DNA of 12,243 bases from Candidatus Cryptobacteroides faecihippi (GCA_018066065.1 JAGHSC010000166.1:1-12243), one strand, 5' to 3'; counted from the stretch's first letter, positions 1 to 7,900 are shown. Program-made: numbers and translations. Notes: generated by a model not told the origin, from the sequence alone.

Positions 1-1554
1 GGGCACGTCGATTTCTCCTATGAAGTATCCCGCTCGATCGCATCATGCGAAGGCGCCTTGCTGGTGGTGGATGCCTCCCAGGGCATCCAGGCACAGACAA
101 TCTCCAACCTCTACCTGGCCATTGACCACGGTCTGGAGATCATCCCTGTCCTGAACAAGATCGACATGGATTCGGCACGTCCGGAAGTCGTCTGCGACGA
201 AGTCTGCAACCTTCTGGGCTGCGACCCGGATGATGTCTTCAAGGTTTCCGCAAGGACAGGCGAGGGCGTCGCTCCGATCCTCGATGCCATCGTGGACAGG
301 ATCCCGGCTCCGAAGGGCGATCCGGAAGGCCCGCTCCAGGCTCTCGTCTTCGATTCCGTATTCAATTCATTCAGAGGAGTCATCGCCTACTTCAAGGTTG
401 TGAATGGCTCGATCCATTCCGGTGACCGGGTCAAGTTCGTCAGCACCGGCGAGGAGTATTCCGCCGACGAGATCGGTGTGCTCAAGCTCAAGCTCAATCC
501 GACCAAGGAGATTTCCTGCGGAGATGTAGGCTACATCATCTCTGGGATCAAGAGTGCCACGGAGGTCAAGGTCGGTGACACCATCACCCATGTTGAAAGA
601 CCTTGCTCCAAGGCTATCTCCGGATTCGAGGAAGTGAAGCCGATGGTCTTCGCCGGTATGTATCCTGTGGATGCATCGAAGTTCGAGGAACTTCGTTCCG
701 TCCTTGAGAAATTCCAGCTGAATGATGCCTCATTCGTCTACGAGCCGGAATCTTCCCTTGCGCTTGGATCCGGCTTCCGCTGCGGTTTCCTCGGCCTCCT
801 TCACCTTGAGATCGTGCAGGAGCGCCTGTTCAGGGAGTTCAACATGGATGTGATCACGACTGTCCCGAACGTCTCCTACAAGGTCTTCACGACTCAGGGA
901 GAGGTGTTCGACGTCCACAACCCGTCAGGCATGCCGGTACCGACACTCATCGACCACATCGAGGAGCCTTTCATCAGGGCCCAGATCATTTCCAAGTCCG
1001 ATTTCTTCGGCCCGATCATGAAGCTTTGCCTGGACCGCAGGGGCACCCTCGTGAGCCAGCATTTCATCACTGCAGACAGAGTCGAGCTCAACTACGACAT
1101 GCCTCTCTCCGAGATTGTCTTCGGATTCTATGACAATCTCAAGACCATCTCAAAGGGCTATGCTTCGTTCGACTACCACATAACCGGCTACAGACCGGCA
1201 AGACTTGTACGCCTCGACATACTTCTTAATGGAGAGCCTGCCGATGCGCTGTCTTCCCTCATCCATGAGGACAATGCCTACGATTTCGGAAGGAAGATGT
1301 GCGTGAAGCTCAAGGACCTCATCCCGAGACAGCAGTTCGACATCCCTATCCAGGCCGCTATCGGCGCCAAGATCATTGCCCGTGAGACTGTCAAGCAGGT
1401 CAGGAAGGATGTGACCGCAAAGTGCTACGGTGGTGATGTCACCCGAAAGAGAAAGCTTCTCGAGAAGCAGAAGGAAGGCAAGAAGAGGATGAGGCAGATC
1501 GGTACCGTCCAGGTCCCTCAGAGTGCCTTCATGGCTGTGCTCAAGCTTGATTAG
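1..1554 (+). CDS. lepA: Elongation factor 4 (LepA), 5' end missing
   Basis: LepA/EF-4 is a ribosome-bound GTPase that acts on the translating or assembling 70S ribosome. The reading frame is open from base 1, where the first residues GHVDFSYEVSRS are the tail of the G3 box (DTPGH). The P-loop and switch I therefore lie off the window, about 80 residues judging from the usual length near 600; 517 residues are visible. The G4 box NKID is at visible residues 52-55 and the G5 box SAR at 83-85. The EF-G-like domains follow, with FAGMYPVD and GFRCGFLGLLHLEIVQERL. The LepA-specific C-terminal domain closes with the basic helix KQKEGKKRMRQIG and ends AFMAVLKLD, close to other LepA C-termini. The family is certain. 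The truncation is only the window edge. The next gene starts 12 bases downstream on the same strand, so read-through is likely. Confidence 0.98.
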   Translation, partial: GHVDFSYEVSRSIASCEGALLVVDASQGIQAQTISNLYLAIDHGLEIIPVLNKIDMDSARPEVVCDEVCNLLGCDPDDVFKVSARTGEGVAPILDAIVDRIPAPKGDPEGPLQALVFDSVFNSFRGVIAYFKVVNGSIHSGDRVKFVSTGEEYSADEIGVLKLKLNPTKEISCGDVGYIISGIKSATEVKVGDTITHVERPCSKAISGFEEVKPMVFAGMYPVDASKFEELRSVLEKFQLNDASFVYEPESSLALGSGFRCGFLGLLHLEIVQERLFREFNMDVITTVPNVSYKVFTTQGEVFDVHNPSGMPVPTLIDHIEEPFIRAQIISKSDFFGPIMKLCLDRRGTLVSQHFITADRVELNYDMPLSEIVFGFYDNLKTISKGYASFDYHITGYRPARLVRLDILLNGEPADALSSLIHEDNAYDFGRKMCVKLKDLIPRQQFDIPIQAAIGAKIIARETVKQVRKDVTAKCYGGDVTRKRKLLEKQKEGKKRMRQIGTVQVPQSAFMAVLKLD

Positions 1555-1566
1555 TCCCCCTGCCCT

Positions 1567-2235
1567 GTGAAGGTACTTGTCCTCATAGATTCCGGCGGGC
1601 GGCATGATGTCGTCCCGGAGTGTCTCGAAGAGTGCCAGCGCCAGTGCGCCCTTGTCGAGGCTGAGGGAAAGTATTCCTTCGAGATCGTCCTGAATGACAA
1701 GGGGCGAGATGTCTTCATGGAGTGGGACCAGGATGCGGATTCCATTCCGGACTTCTGCCTTTGGGTTGGACATGACCTCTCGCTCAGGGATGATGCCATC
1801 GCTTCATTCCTTTCGGATTCCGAGTTCCTGCGCCATCGTGCCATCATCACCGGCAGCGTGGTGTCGGATGAACGCAGGATTGTCTGCGGAGGCCGCAGCA
1901 AGCGTGGAAGGATTGTGGAGCCTGATCCGGTGATACCGGTTCCATGTCACCTGTACGACACGGCTCTGCTGTTCGTTCCTCGCCACGCTTTCCGCAAGGT
2001 GGCGACCCCTTCGGACATATTCAGGCAGTCTTTCTTTGACTATGGCTGCGGGGAGAAGGCTTTCAGGGCAGGCGTCGCCAGGGTTGTTGCTCCTGGAATC
2101 ATGGCTCATGTCTCACATGCGCCTGATGAGTCGGTGTGGAAAGATGGGTCGCGGCCGCTGCCCGAGAGGGCGGTTTCCCTTGCCAGGGCCACCGTTCGTG
2201 AAATGCTTCGCATTATCCATTCTATCATAAGATAA
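1567..2235 (+). CDS. Divergent glycosyltransferase family 2-like protein
   Basis: The 222-residue frame starts at a GTG, 12 bases after the lepA stop; no better ATG exists, and codon use (G/C-rich third positions) matches its neighbours. The pattern resembles Bacteroidota GT2 sugar transferases. It has an N-terminal beta-strand MKVLVLIDSGG with ECLEECQRQ after it. Residues 62-76 (DFCLWVGHDLSLRDD) sit where GT2 enzymes carry the 'LLNNDT' metal/nucleotide motif. Then come CGGRSKRGRI (107-116), CHLYDTALLFVPRHAF (127-142, compare 'NGNLVLIPR') and FFDYGCGEKAFRAGV (156-170, compare 'GDFDYGLRA'). Two things are odd. It is shorter than usual GT2 proteins, the loop between the first strand and the putative DxD is compressed, and only one acidic residue (D70) remains at that motif. 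It has no signal peptide or membrane segment. Being a gene is well supported; GT2 membership is inferred from motif order, and catalytic activity is uncertain. Confidence 0.6.
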   Translation: MKVLVLIDSGGRHDVVPECLEECQRQCALVEAEGKYSFEIVLNDKGRDVFMEWDQDADSIPDFCLWVGHDLSLRDDAIASFLSDSEFLRHRAIITGSVVSDERRIVCGGRSKRGRIVEPDPVIPVPCHLYDTALLFVPRHAFRKVATPSDIFRQSFFDYGCGEKAFRAGVARVVAPGIMAHVSHAPDESVWKDGSRPLPERAVSLARATVREMLRIIHSIIR

Positions 2236-2307
2236 TTTTTCTTAAATTTACCTGCATCGTTTCAAGACGATGATGTGTAAGTTTTTGGACAATTAAACCA
2301 ACAGAAA
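2236..2307 (+). promoter_or_regulatory. Candidate fucIP promoter region
   Basis: This 72-base AT-rich gap is the only non-coding DNA before fucI. Two near matches to the Bacteroidota -7 element TAnnTTTG are present: TAAATTTA at 2243-2250 and TAAGTTTT at 2278-2285, each one base off. Neither has a convincing TTTG -33 element at the usual 17-23-base spacing, so I cannot choose between them. No Shine-Dalgarno sequence precedes the ATG; the A-rich stretch just before it (ACAGAAA) is typical for this phylum. Confidence 0.4.
2255..2272. promoter_or_regulatory. 18-bp inverted repeat upstream of fucI, possible operator
   Basis: CATCGT at 2255-2260 and ACGATG at 2267-2272 are exact reverse complements separated by six bases (TTCAAG). 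The repeat lies between the two candidate -7 elements and 36 bases before the fucI ATG, a position that suits repressor binding. A run of T follows only after TAAG (2282-2286), so a terminator for the upstream gene is less likely. Known fucose regulators in this phylum are GntR-type proteins that bind palindromes, but no regulator gene lies in this window. The function is inferred from position alone. Confidence 0.35.
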
Positions 2308-4125
2308 ATGAAATACCCTAAAATCGGTATCCGCCCGACCATAGATGGCCGTCAGGGTGGAGTTCGTGAAAGCCTTGAGGAAAAGACCATGGCTCTTGCA
2401 AAGGCCGTTGCCGAGCTTATCGGAAGCAACCTGCGCAATGGAGATGGCTCTCCAGTGGAGTGTGTCATCGCCGACAGCACAATAGGACGCGTGGCAGAGT
2501 CTGCCGCCTGTGCCGAGAAGTTCGAGCGCGAGGGCGTGGGAGCCACAATCTCTGTGACATCATGCTGGTGCTATGGATCCGAGACCATGGACATGAACCC
2601 TTACTATCCAAAGGCAGTTTGGGGATTCAACGGAACAGAGCGCCCTGGTGCAGTCTACCTCGCTGCTGTCCTTGCTGCCCATGCCCAGAAGGGACTCCCT
2701 GCCTATGGCATCTACGGACATGATGTACAGGACCTTGAGGACAACACAATCCCTGCCGACGTCGCGGAGAAGATCATCCGCTGGGCACGCGCTGCACAGG
2801 CTGTAGCAACCATGCGCGGCAAGAGCTACCTCAGCCTTGGCAACACCTGCATGGGTATCGCCGGCTCGATCGTCAACGCCGACTTCCTCCAGGACTACCT
2901 CGGCATGCGCACTGAATATGTGGAGCTCGTGGAGATTCTCCGCCGTGTGGACCGCGGCATCTTCGATCCGGAAGAGTTCGAGAAGGCAATGGCATGGTGC
3001 GAGAAGTACTGCAAGCCTCAGGAAGGCTATGACTACAACGAGGACCGTCCTCTCTTCCCTGGCACCCCGATGACCGACTTCAACGGCAAGGGCAAGGGAA
3101 AGAACCGCGAAGAGAAGGATGCGGACTGGGAGTTCACCGTCAAGAACTACATGATCATCCGCGATCTCATGGAAGGCAACCCGAAACTTCTCGAGATGGG
3201 GTACAAGGAGGAGGCTCTCGGCCACAATGCCATCTGTGCCGGTGTCCAGGGCCAGCGCCAGTGGACCGACTACAAGCCAAACTTCGACTTCCCTGAGTCA
3301 CTCATGTGCTCTTCCTACGACTGGAACGGCATCCGAGAGGCAAAGGTCCTTGCTACCGAGAACGATTTTCTCAACGGCATTTCCATGCTCTTCGGCCATC
3401 TCCTGACCAACAAGGGCGTGATGTTCAGCGATGTGCGCACCTACTGGAGCCCTGAAGCCGTCAAGAGAGTCACTGGATGGACAGTCGAGGGCGGTGCAGC
3501 CAACGGATTCATCCATCTCATCAACTCAGGCGCGACCACACTTGACGCTACCGGCGCCATGACCGATGCCGAGGGCAATCCTACGATGATGACCCCTTGG
3601 GAGATGACCGAGGCGGATGCAGAGGCTTGCCTTGCTGCAACCCAGTGGATGCCTGCTGACCGCGACTACTTCCGCGGTGGTGGATATTCATCACACTTCC
3701 TCACAAAGGGTGGAATGCCTATGACAATGATGCGTCTCAACATGGTGAAGGGCCTCGGCCCTGTCCTTCAGATCGCTGAAGGATGGAGCGTCGAGCTTCC
3801 TGCAGACGTTCACCATACCCTTGACGTCCGTACCGACAAGACCTGGCCTACCACTTGGTTCGCTCCACGTCTCGATCCTTCCAAGGATGCTTTCAAGGAT
3901 GTCTACAGCGTCATGAACAACTGGGGCGCGAACCATGGAGCGATCGCACATGGCCACATCGGTGCCGATCTCATCACTCTTGCCTCGATGCTCCGCATCA
4001 CTGTCTGCATGCACAACATCGCAGAGAAGGACATCTTCCGTCCTGCAGCATGGAATGCATTCGGAACGGACAAGGAAGGCGCTGATTTCCGCGCGTGCGC
4101 AAACTTCGGACCTATCTACAAGTAG
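2308..4125 (+). CDS. fucI: L-fucose isomerase
   Basis: FucI is a cytoplasmic Mn2+-dependent ketol isomerase that converts L-fucose to L-fuculose, the first step of fucose catabolism; many members also accept D-arabinose. The product is 605 residues, near the 591 of the E. coli enzyme, and is recognisable throughout: KIGIRPTIDGRQGGVRESLE at the N-terminus, then TSCWCYGSETMDM, GFNGTERPGAVYLAA and GIYGHDVQDLEDN. The three metal ligands known from E. coli (E337, D361, H528) match E351 in ATENDFLNG, D375 in MFSDVRTYW and H543 in WGANHGAIAHGH. All are intact, so the enzyme should be active. It is followed after three bases by fucP on the same strand, which supports the fucose assignment over a generic arabinose isomerase. 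The ATG start gives the expected N-terminus. The genes for fuculokinase and fuculose-phosphate aldolase are not in the window. Confidence 0.97.
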   Translation: MKYPKIGIRPTIDGRQGGVRESLEEKTMALAKAVAELIGSNLRNGDGSPVECVIADSTIGRVAESAACAEKFEREGVGATISVTSCWCYGSETMDMNPYYPKAVWGFNGTERPGAVYLAAVLAAHAQKGLPAYGIYGHDVQDLEDNTIPADVAEKIIRWARAAQAVATMRGKSYLSLGNTCMGIAGSIVNADFLQDYLGMRTEYVELVEILRRVDRGIFDPEEFEKAMAWCEKYCKPQEGYDYNEDRPLFPGTPMTDFNGKGKGKNREEKDADWEFTVKNYMIIRDLMEGNPKLLEMGYKEEALGHNAICAGVQGQRQWTDYKPNFDFPESLMCSSYDWNGIREAKVLATENDFLNGISMLFGHLLTNKGVMFSDVRTYWSPEAVKRVTGWTVEGGAANGFIHLINSGATTLDATGAMTDAEGNPTMMTPWEMTEADAEACLAATQWMPADRDYFRGGGYSSHFLTKGGMPMTMMRLNMVKGLGPVLQIAEGWSVELPADVHHTLDVRTDKTWPTTWFAPRLDPSKDAFKDVYSVMNNWGANHGAIAHGHIGADLITLASMLRITVCMHNIAEKDIFRPAAWNAFGTDKEGADFRACANFGPIYK

Positions 4126-4128
4126 CAG

Positions 4129-5439
4129 ATGGGCAACGGATCAAGGCTGGTTGAACGCAGGTATCTGCTGACGTTCATCCTCATCACGACGCTTTTCGCC
4201 CTCTGGGGATTTGCAAACGACATCACGAACCCTATGGTGGCAGCGTTCCAGACAATCATGGAACTGTCTGCCGCCAAGGCTTCGCTGATCCAGTTCGCAT
4301 TCTACGGTGGATATGCCACCATGGCTATCCCTGCGGCCCTTTTCATCCGCAAGTTCAGCTACAAGAGCGGAATCCTGCTGGGACTGATGCTTTATGCGGC
4401 AGGAGCCTTCCTGTGCATCCCTGCAGCTGCCCAGCAGAGTTTCACGTTCTTCTGCTTCTCTCTCTACATCCTTACTTTCGGCCTGGCTTTCCTCGAGACG
4501 ACGGCCAATCCGTTCATTCTCTCGCTCGGCTCAAAGGAGACTTCCACCAGGCGTCTCAACCTTGCCCAGACATTCAACCCGATGGGCTCCCTGTCCGGAA
4601 TGGCCGTGGCTTCCTTTGTGGTGCTCCCTTCACTCCTGAGCGACCAGCATCGCGATGCCGCCGGCGTCAATCACTTTTCCGAGCTTGATGCCGCCACCAA
4701 GGGATTTGAGAGGATCCAGGATCTTGCGACCATCCGCAACGCCTATGTTGTCCTTGGAATGGTCGTTCTTGCTGTGCTCCTGGTGATTGCAGTCACCAAG
4801 ATGCCGAGCACGGTCGACACCGCAAGGAAGCTCAACACCAAGGAAACCCTCAGCCGCCTCTGGCACAACACCGTCTACCGTGAGGGCGTTCTGGCCCAGG
4901 TGTTCTATGTCGGAGCCCAGATCATGGTCTGGACATTCATCATCCAGTATGCCGACAATCTGGGAATCGACAAGGCAACGGCCCAGAGATACAACATCCT
5001 GGCTATGGCCATGTTCCTCTGCTTCCGCTTCATCGCAACCATGCTGATGAAGTACGTGAACTCAAGGAGGCTTCTCCTGATCTTCTCCTGCTGTGCGTCG
5101 GCGTGCACGATTGGTGCGATCGCGATAGTCGGCATGGGCGGTCTTGTCTGCCTTGTCGCCATCAGTGCTTTCATGAGTCTGATGTTCCCGACCATCTACG
5201 GAATATCTCTCGAGAATGTCAGTGCTGAGGACAGCACTCTTGGTGCAGCCTTTCTTGTGATGGCGATTGTCGGAGGCTCCATCCTTCCTCCGCTCCAGGG
5301 CTCTATCATCGATCTCGGGACCGTCCTCGGACATCCTGCAGTCAATGTCAGCTTCTGTCTCCCTCTGATCTGCTTCATCGTGGTCGGTATCTATGGATTC
5401 AGGTCCATGAGGAAGAGTCAAGCTCAGCAACGGTCTTAA
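4129..5439 (+). CDS. fucP: L-fucose:H+ symporter (FucP-type MFS permease)
   Basis: FucP is an inner-membrane major facilitator permease that imports L-fucose together with a proton. The 436-residue product has the length and roughly twelve hydrophobic segments of the FHS family. Typical stretches are LFALWGFANDITNPM (22-36), QFAFYGGYATMAIPAALF (55-72), FSYKSGILLGL, FLETTANPF (121-129), RRLNLAQTFNPMGS and SAFMSLMFPTIYG. The two acidic residues essential in the E. coli protein (D46, E135) correspond to D31 and E123, both present. The ATG lies three bases after the fucI stop, so the two are translated from one message. The last 41 bp overlap the 3' end of the convergent comEC. FHS permeases for other sugars (glucose/galactose GluP) are close relatives; the fucI partner makes fucose the best call. 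Confidence 0.93.
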   Translation: MGNGSRLVERRYLLTFILITTLFALWGFANDITNPMVAAFQTIMELSAAKASLIQFAFYGGYATMAIPAALFIRKFSYKSGILLGLMLYAAGAFLCIPAAAQQSFTFFCFSLYILTFGLAFLETTANPFILSLGSKETSTRRLNLAQTFNPMGSLSGMAVASFVVLPSLLSDQHRDAAGVNHFSELDAATKGFERIQDLATIRNAYVVLGMVVLAVLLVIAVTKMPSTVDTARKLNTKETLSRLWHNTVYREGVLAQVFYVGAQIMVWTFIIQYADNLGIDKATAQRYNILAMAMFLCFRFIATMLMKYVNSRRLLLIFSCCASACTIGAIAIVGMGGLVCLVAISAFMSLMFPTIYGISLENVSAEDSTLGAAFLVMAIVGGSILPPLQGSIIDLGTVLGHPAVNVSFCLPLICFIVVGIYGFRSMRKSQAQQRS

Positions 5440-6541
5440 GGACAGAAATCAGTGTCTGGACGAGTGTCTCATCCAGATGCACCAGTGATACTGGGCATAT
5501 GCCCAAGGCTGAAAGCGCGATCGTGGCGGCGGAGACTGCCATGATCGCGCTTGTCAGTGGCAGTGCCGTCATGTTGGTGATCAGGAAGAACTTCGGGAAA
5601 GTCTGGAACTTGAACCAAACCAGTGGCGCCGTGAAGACCTGGCATGAGAGGGACAGCATCGCCCCGTTCCAGATCTTCCTGAATGGATCCATCTTTCGCC
5701 ACAGTTCCCTTTCAGGCTGCGGGTAGATTCCTTCGAGGGCAGGGTAGAGCGTGAATATTCCCACCATGGCGAGATAGGATAATTGGAATCCCAGGGTTGT
5801 CGCCACATCCGGCTTGAGGGCCAGCTGGATCGTCAGGGCTCCGAGAAGGATGAGCACAGGCGGCTTTTCCCTCCCGAGCAGGGCGGCCGTCTGGCTGAGC
5901 AGGATGAACAGGAAGGCTCTGACGATGGACGGCCCGGCTCCTGTCATGAGGCAGTAGAATCCTGCGAAACCAACTGTCAATGAATATCTTGCCACGCGAG
6001 CCTTCCTGCTGTTGCCAAGAGGCGCGGTGAGCTTCGTGAGGATGAGGTGGAGCAGCCCGAGATGCAGTCCGGAGAGTGCAAGTATGTGGGATGCGCCGGC
6101 AGCTCTGAAGCAGGCTGTCGTTTCCCTGTCAAGACCGCTCCTGTCTCCTGTGAGCAGAGCCTTCACCAGGGCGCCGGTGCCTTCCTTCGAGTAGGGGATC
6201 GCATCGATGGTTTCCTTGAGGATCGCGCAGGCTCTCCGGGCGGCACTTCCGATGCCTCCGTCCAGCTCTGTCCCGATGCCCTGCATGATCCTGGAGTTGA
6301 GTGCGCAGAAGAATCCGCATGCCAGGAATGTGAATGATGCCAGGACGCGGAGTGGCGCCTCGATTCTCTCCTTTCCGGGTGCTGCAGTCATTGCCACGGC
6401 CATTGCGGCTGCCGCTGTGCACGACAGAGCGGCCAGGCAGTGTGCCAGGCTTGGGGTCAATGTCTCTGATGAAATGATGCCTGCCGCGATGCCGGCGGCA
6501 AAGGGAATGCCGATCCCCGCAAAATCTCTCTCCTCTACCAT
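5399..6541 (-). CDS. comEC: ComEC/Rec2-family DNA-uptake channel, short form
   Basis: ComEC forms the inner-membrane channel that carries single-stranded DNA during natural transformation. The 380-residue protein is mostly the Competence domain, shown by AGASHILALSGLHLG (148-162), TGAGPSIVRA (200-209), LGFQLSYLAMVGI (250-262), the LSCQVFTAPLVWFKFQTFP segment (297-315) and NMTALPL (323-329). Two hydrophobic segments lie before it (about 10-24 and 65-81). What is missing is notable. Full ComEC proteins are about 600-800 residues, with an OB-fold (DUF4131) between the first membrane segments and often a C-terminal beta-lactamase-like nuclease domain. Here only a few dozen residues separate the early segments and the protein stops soon after the channel domain. 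The frame is intact, so this is not an obvious pseudogene. The start ATG is 42 bases after the upstream hydrolase stop. Family membership is secure; transport of DNA is inferred. Confidence 0.9.
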   Translation of the reverse strand: MVEERDFAGIGIPFAAGIAAGIISSETLTPSLAHCLAALSCTAAAAMAVAMTAAPGKERIEAPLRVLASFTFLACGFFCALNSRIMQGIGTELDGGIGSAARRACAILKETIDAIPYSKEGTGALVKALLTGDRSGLDRETTACFRAAGASHILALSGLHLGLLHLILTKLTAPLGNSRKARVARYSLTVGFAGFYCLMTGAGPSIVRAFLFILLSQTAALLGREKPPVLILLGALTIQLALKPDVATTLGFQLSYLAMVGIFTLYPALEGIYPQPERELWRKMDPFRKIWNGAMLSLSCQVFTAPLVWFKFQTFPKFFLITNMTALPLTSAIMAVSAATIALSALGICPVSLVHLDETLVQTLISVLKTVAELDSSSWT

Positions 6542-6562
6542 CCTTACATTCCAAATGTCATG

Positions 6563-6570
6563 TAAAGATA
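6563..6570 (-). promoter_or_regulatory. Possible -7 element for comEC
   Basis: On the minus strand these bases read TATCTTTA, one mismatch from TAnnTTTG, with the last base 21 bases before the comEC ATG. A T-rich run (6574-6583 on the plus strand) overlaps the likely -33 area but has no clear TTTG. It would give comEC its own short leader, while read-through from the hydrolase gene is equally possible. Confidence 0.25.
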
Positions 6571-6583
6571 GGTATTTTTTTCA

Positions 6584-7879
6584 TCAGTCTTCGTAGAAGA
6601 GGTTCCTTGCCGGGAATCTTGATGAGCAGGATGCTCTCAGCTTGTCGAAGAGCTCGCCTGTGAATCTTGCGAGGCCGGGGCCCTTGTAGGTGCTTGTGTT
6701 GGTCACGAAGACCCAGCATTCTCCGTCTGGAAAGCACTTGATCAGGGCGCTTGTGCCGGCGAAGGTGCCGGTCCTGGACCATTCGCCTGTCGGCTTGGTG
6801 TCGTTCCATCCGAGGGAGTAAGTCTCCGGGTCGAAATATTCAGTCATCGCAGCCACGCTTTCAGGGCTGATGACGTCCGGTACCTCAGGCTTGCCGTCGA
6901 TGGATGCCACGAAGAGGGCGAGTTCAGGGGTGGAGGCCACCCATGCTCCTGCTCCTGAGAGGCCTGCAACGTTGTTTCCACCATAGCAGCGGGTTACCTT
7001 GCGGCCGCTGTTGTTGAATTCCTCTGCCGGCTCGTCGTCGTGCTGGACGTAGTAGCGCACTTCCTCTGGATACCTGTCCTTGTAGTAGTTGCCTGCAATC
7101 CTGAATCCTCTGCAGCCTGCAGGGTGGAGCACATTCTCCTGGATGAAGGTCTCGTAGTCGGTCCCTGAGACTTTCTCGATGACCATTGAGAGGGCAAGGT
7201 AGCCGAAGTTGGAATAGTCCTGGGATGTTCCTGGCTCGAAGATGAGCTTGCGCTTGAGCTGGAGCTCCATGAGCTGCTCCTGGGTCGGGACTTCCTTCCA
7301 GCCGTTCTGCATCATGATCCACCTCGTGGAGAACATCGGGTCTCCGCCTTTCCTGGAGAACCCTCCCTTGTGGCGCATGAGGTCCTCGACCGTTATCTTG
7401 TTGTAGAGTGAATCGCTGATTGCGGCAACGTAGACTGAATCGTTGAGGATTCCGTGCGGTCCGAAGACCTTGTCCTTGATGCTCAGCTGGCCTCTGTCCT
7501 GGAGTACCATGATACCTGTCGCCGTGACGAGCTTTGACACTGAAGCGATCCTGAGGATGTTGCCTGGCTCCATCCTGCGGTCGCTGTCTGCCATTCCGAA
7601 TCCCTTTGCGTAGAGCAGGGAATCATTTCTCATCACGGAGAGCGAGACTCCCTTGAGCCCCCAGTAGGTCATGTATTCCTTGACCTTGGAGTCTATCCCG
7701 GAAAGAATCGAGGTGTCTGACATCTCGTTGGTGAGTACCTCGTTGAGGTTTACCGGTGTCCTGACCGGTTCAGCACTCTCGGACCTGGACCTCCTGCAGA
7801 AGGCTGTCACGGCAAGCGTGAGCAGCGCCAGGATGAGCGCTGCGATGATGTAGTTACGTCCTGTTGTCCTTGTCGGCAT
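6584..7879 (-). CDS. Membrane-anchored serine hydrolase, beta-lactamase / class C penicillin-binding fold
   Basis: The 431-residue product belongs to the S12 / 'beta-lactamase' (PF00144-type) family of serine hydrolases, which includes AmpC, D-Ala-D-Ala carboxypeptidases and esterases. A hydrophobic segment at about 10-28 after a basic start suggests an N-terminal anchor with the domain in the periplasm; C28 has phenylalanine at -1, so a lipoprotein is unlikely. The nucleophile motif SxxK is S113-V-S-K116 within LRIASVSKLVTATGIMVL. The second motif YxN is Y222-S-N224 in DYSNFGYLALSMVIEKVSG. The third, normally KTG or HxG, reads RTG (369-371) before TFAGTSALI. Typical surrounding blocks are LLYAKGFGMAD, DRGQLSIKDKV and VEDLMRHKGGF. 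It lies 21 bases after the FKBP gene on the same strand. Substrate is unknown: peptidoglycan peptide or an ester are both plausible, and I would not call it an antibiotic-resistance enzyme. Confidence 0.88.
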   Translation of the reverse strand: MPTRTTGRNYIIAALILALLTLAVTAFCRRSRSESAEPVRTPVNLNEVLTNEMSDTSILSGIDSKVKEYMTYWGLKGVSLSVMRNDSLLYAKGFGMADSDRRMEPGNILRIASVSKLVTATGIMVLQDRGQLSIKDKVFGPHGILNDSVYVAAISDSLYNKITVEDLMRHKGGFSRKGGDPMFSTRWIMMQNGWKEVPTQEQLMELQLKRKLIFEPGTSQDYSNFGYLALSMVIEKVSGTDYETFIQENVLHPAGCRGFRIAGNYYKDRYPEEVRYYVQHDDEPAEEFNNSGRKVTRCYGGNNVAGLSGAGAWVASTPELALFVASIDGKPEVPDVISPESVAAMTEYFDPETYSLGWNDTKPTGEWSRTGTFAGTSALIKCFPDGECWVFVTNTSTYKGPGLARFTGELFDKLRASCSSRFPARNLFYED

Positions 7880-7900
7880 CTGTCTGTGATTCAGGAGATG

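Noticed and set aside
1..57. lepA as a 5'-truncated pseudogene
   Set aside because: The frame is open to base 1 and begins inside the G3 motif; the loss is due to the window edge.
1150..1773. 207-codon open frame on the minus strand across the end of lepA and the start of the next gene
   Set aside because: It lies antisense to the conserved LepA C-terminal domain, its protein shows no family pattern, and it arises from the G/C-rich third positions of the real genes.
2560..3225. 221-codon minus-strand frame inside fucI
   Set aside because: Fully antisense to a highly conserved enzyme; low-complexity Leu/Ala/Val-rich translation typical of a shadow frame.
5062..5430. 122-codon minus-strand frame at the 3' end of fucP
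   Set aside because: Asp/Arg/His-rich translation mirrors transmembrane codons of FucP read in reverse; no start context and no family match.
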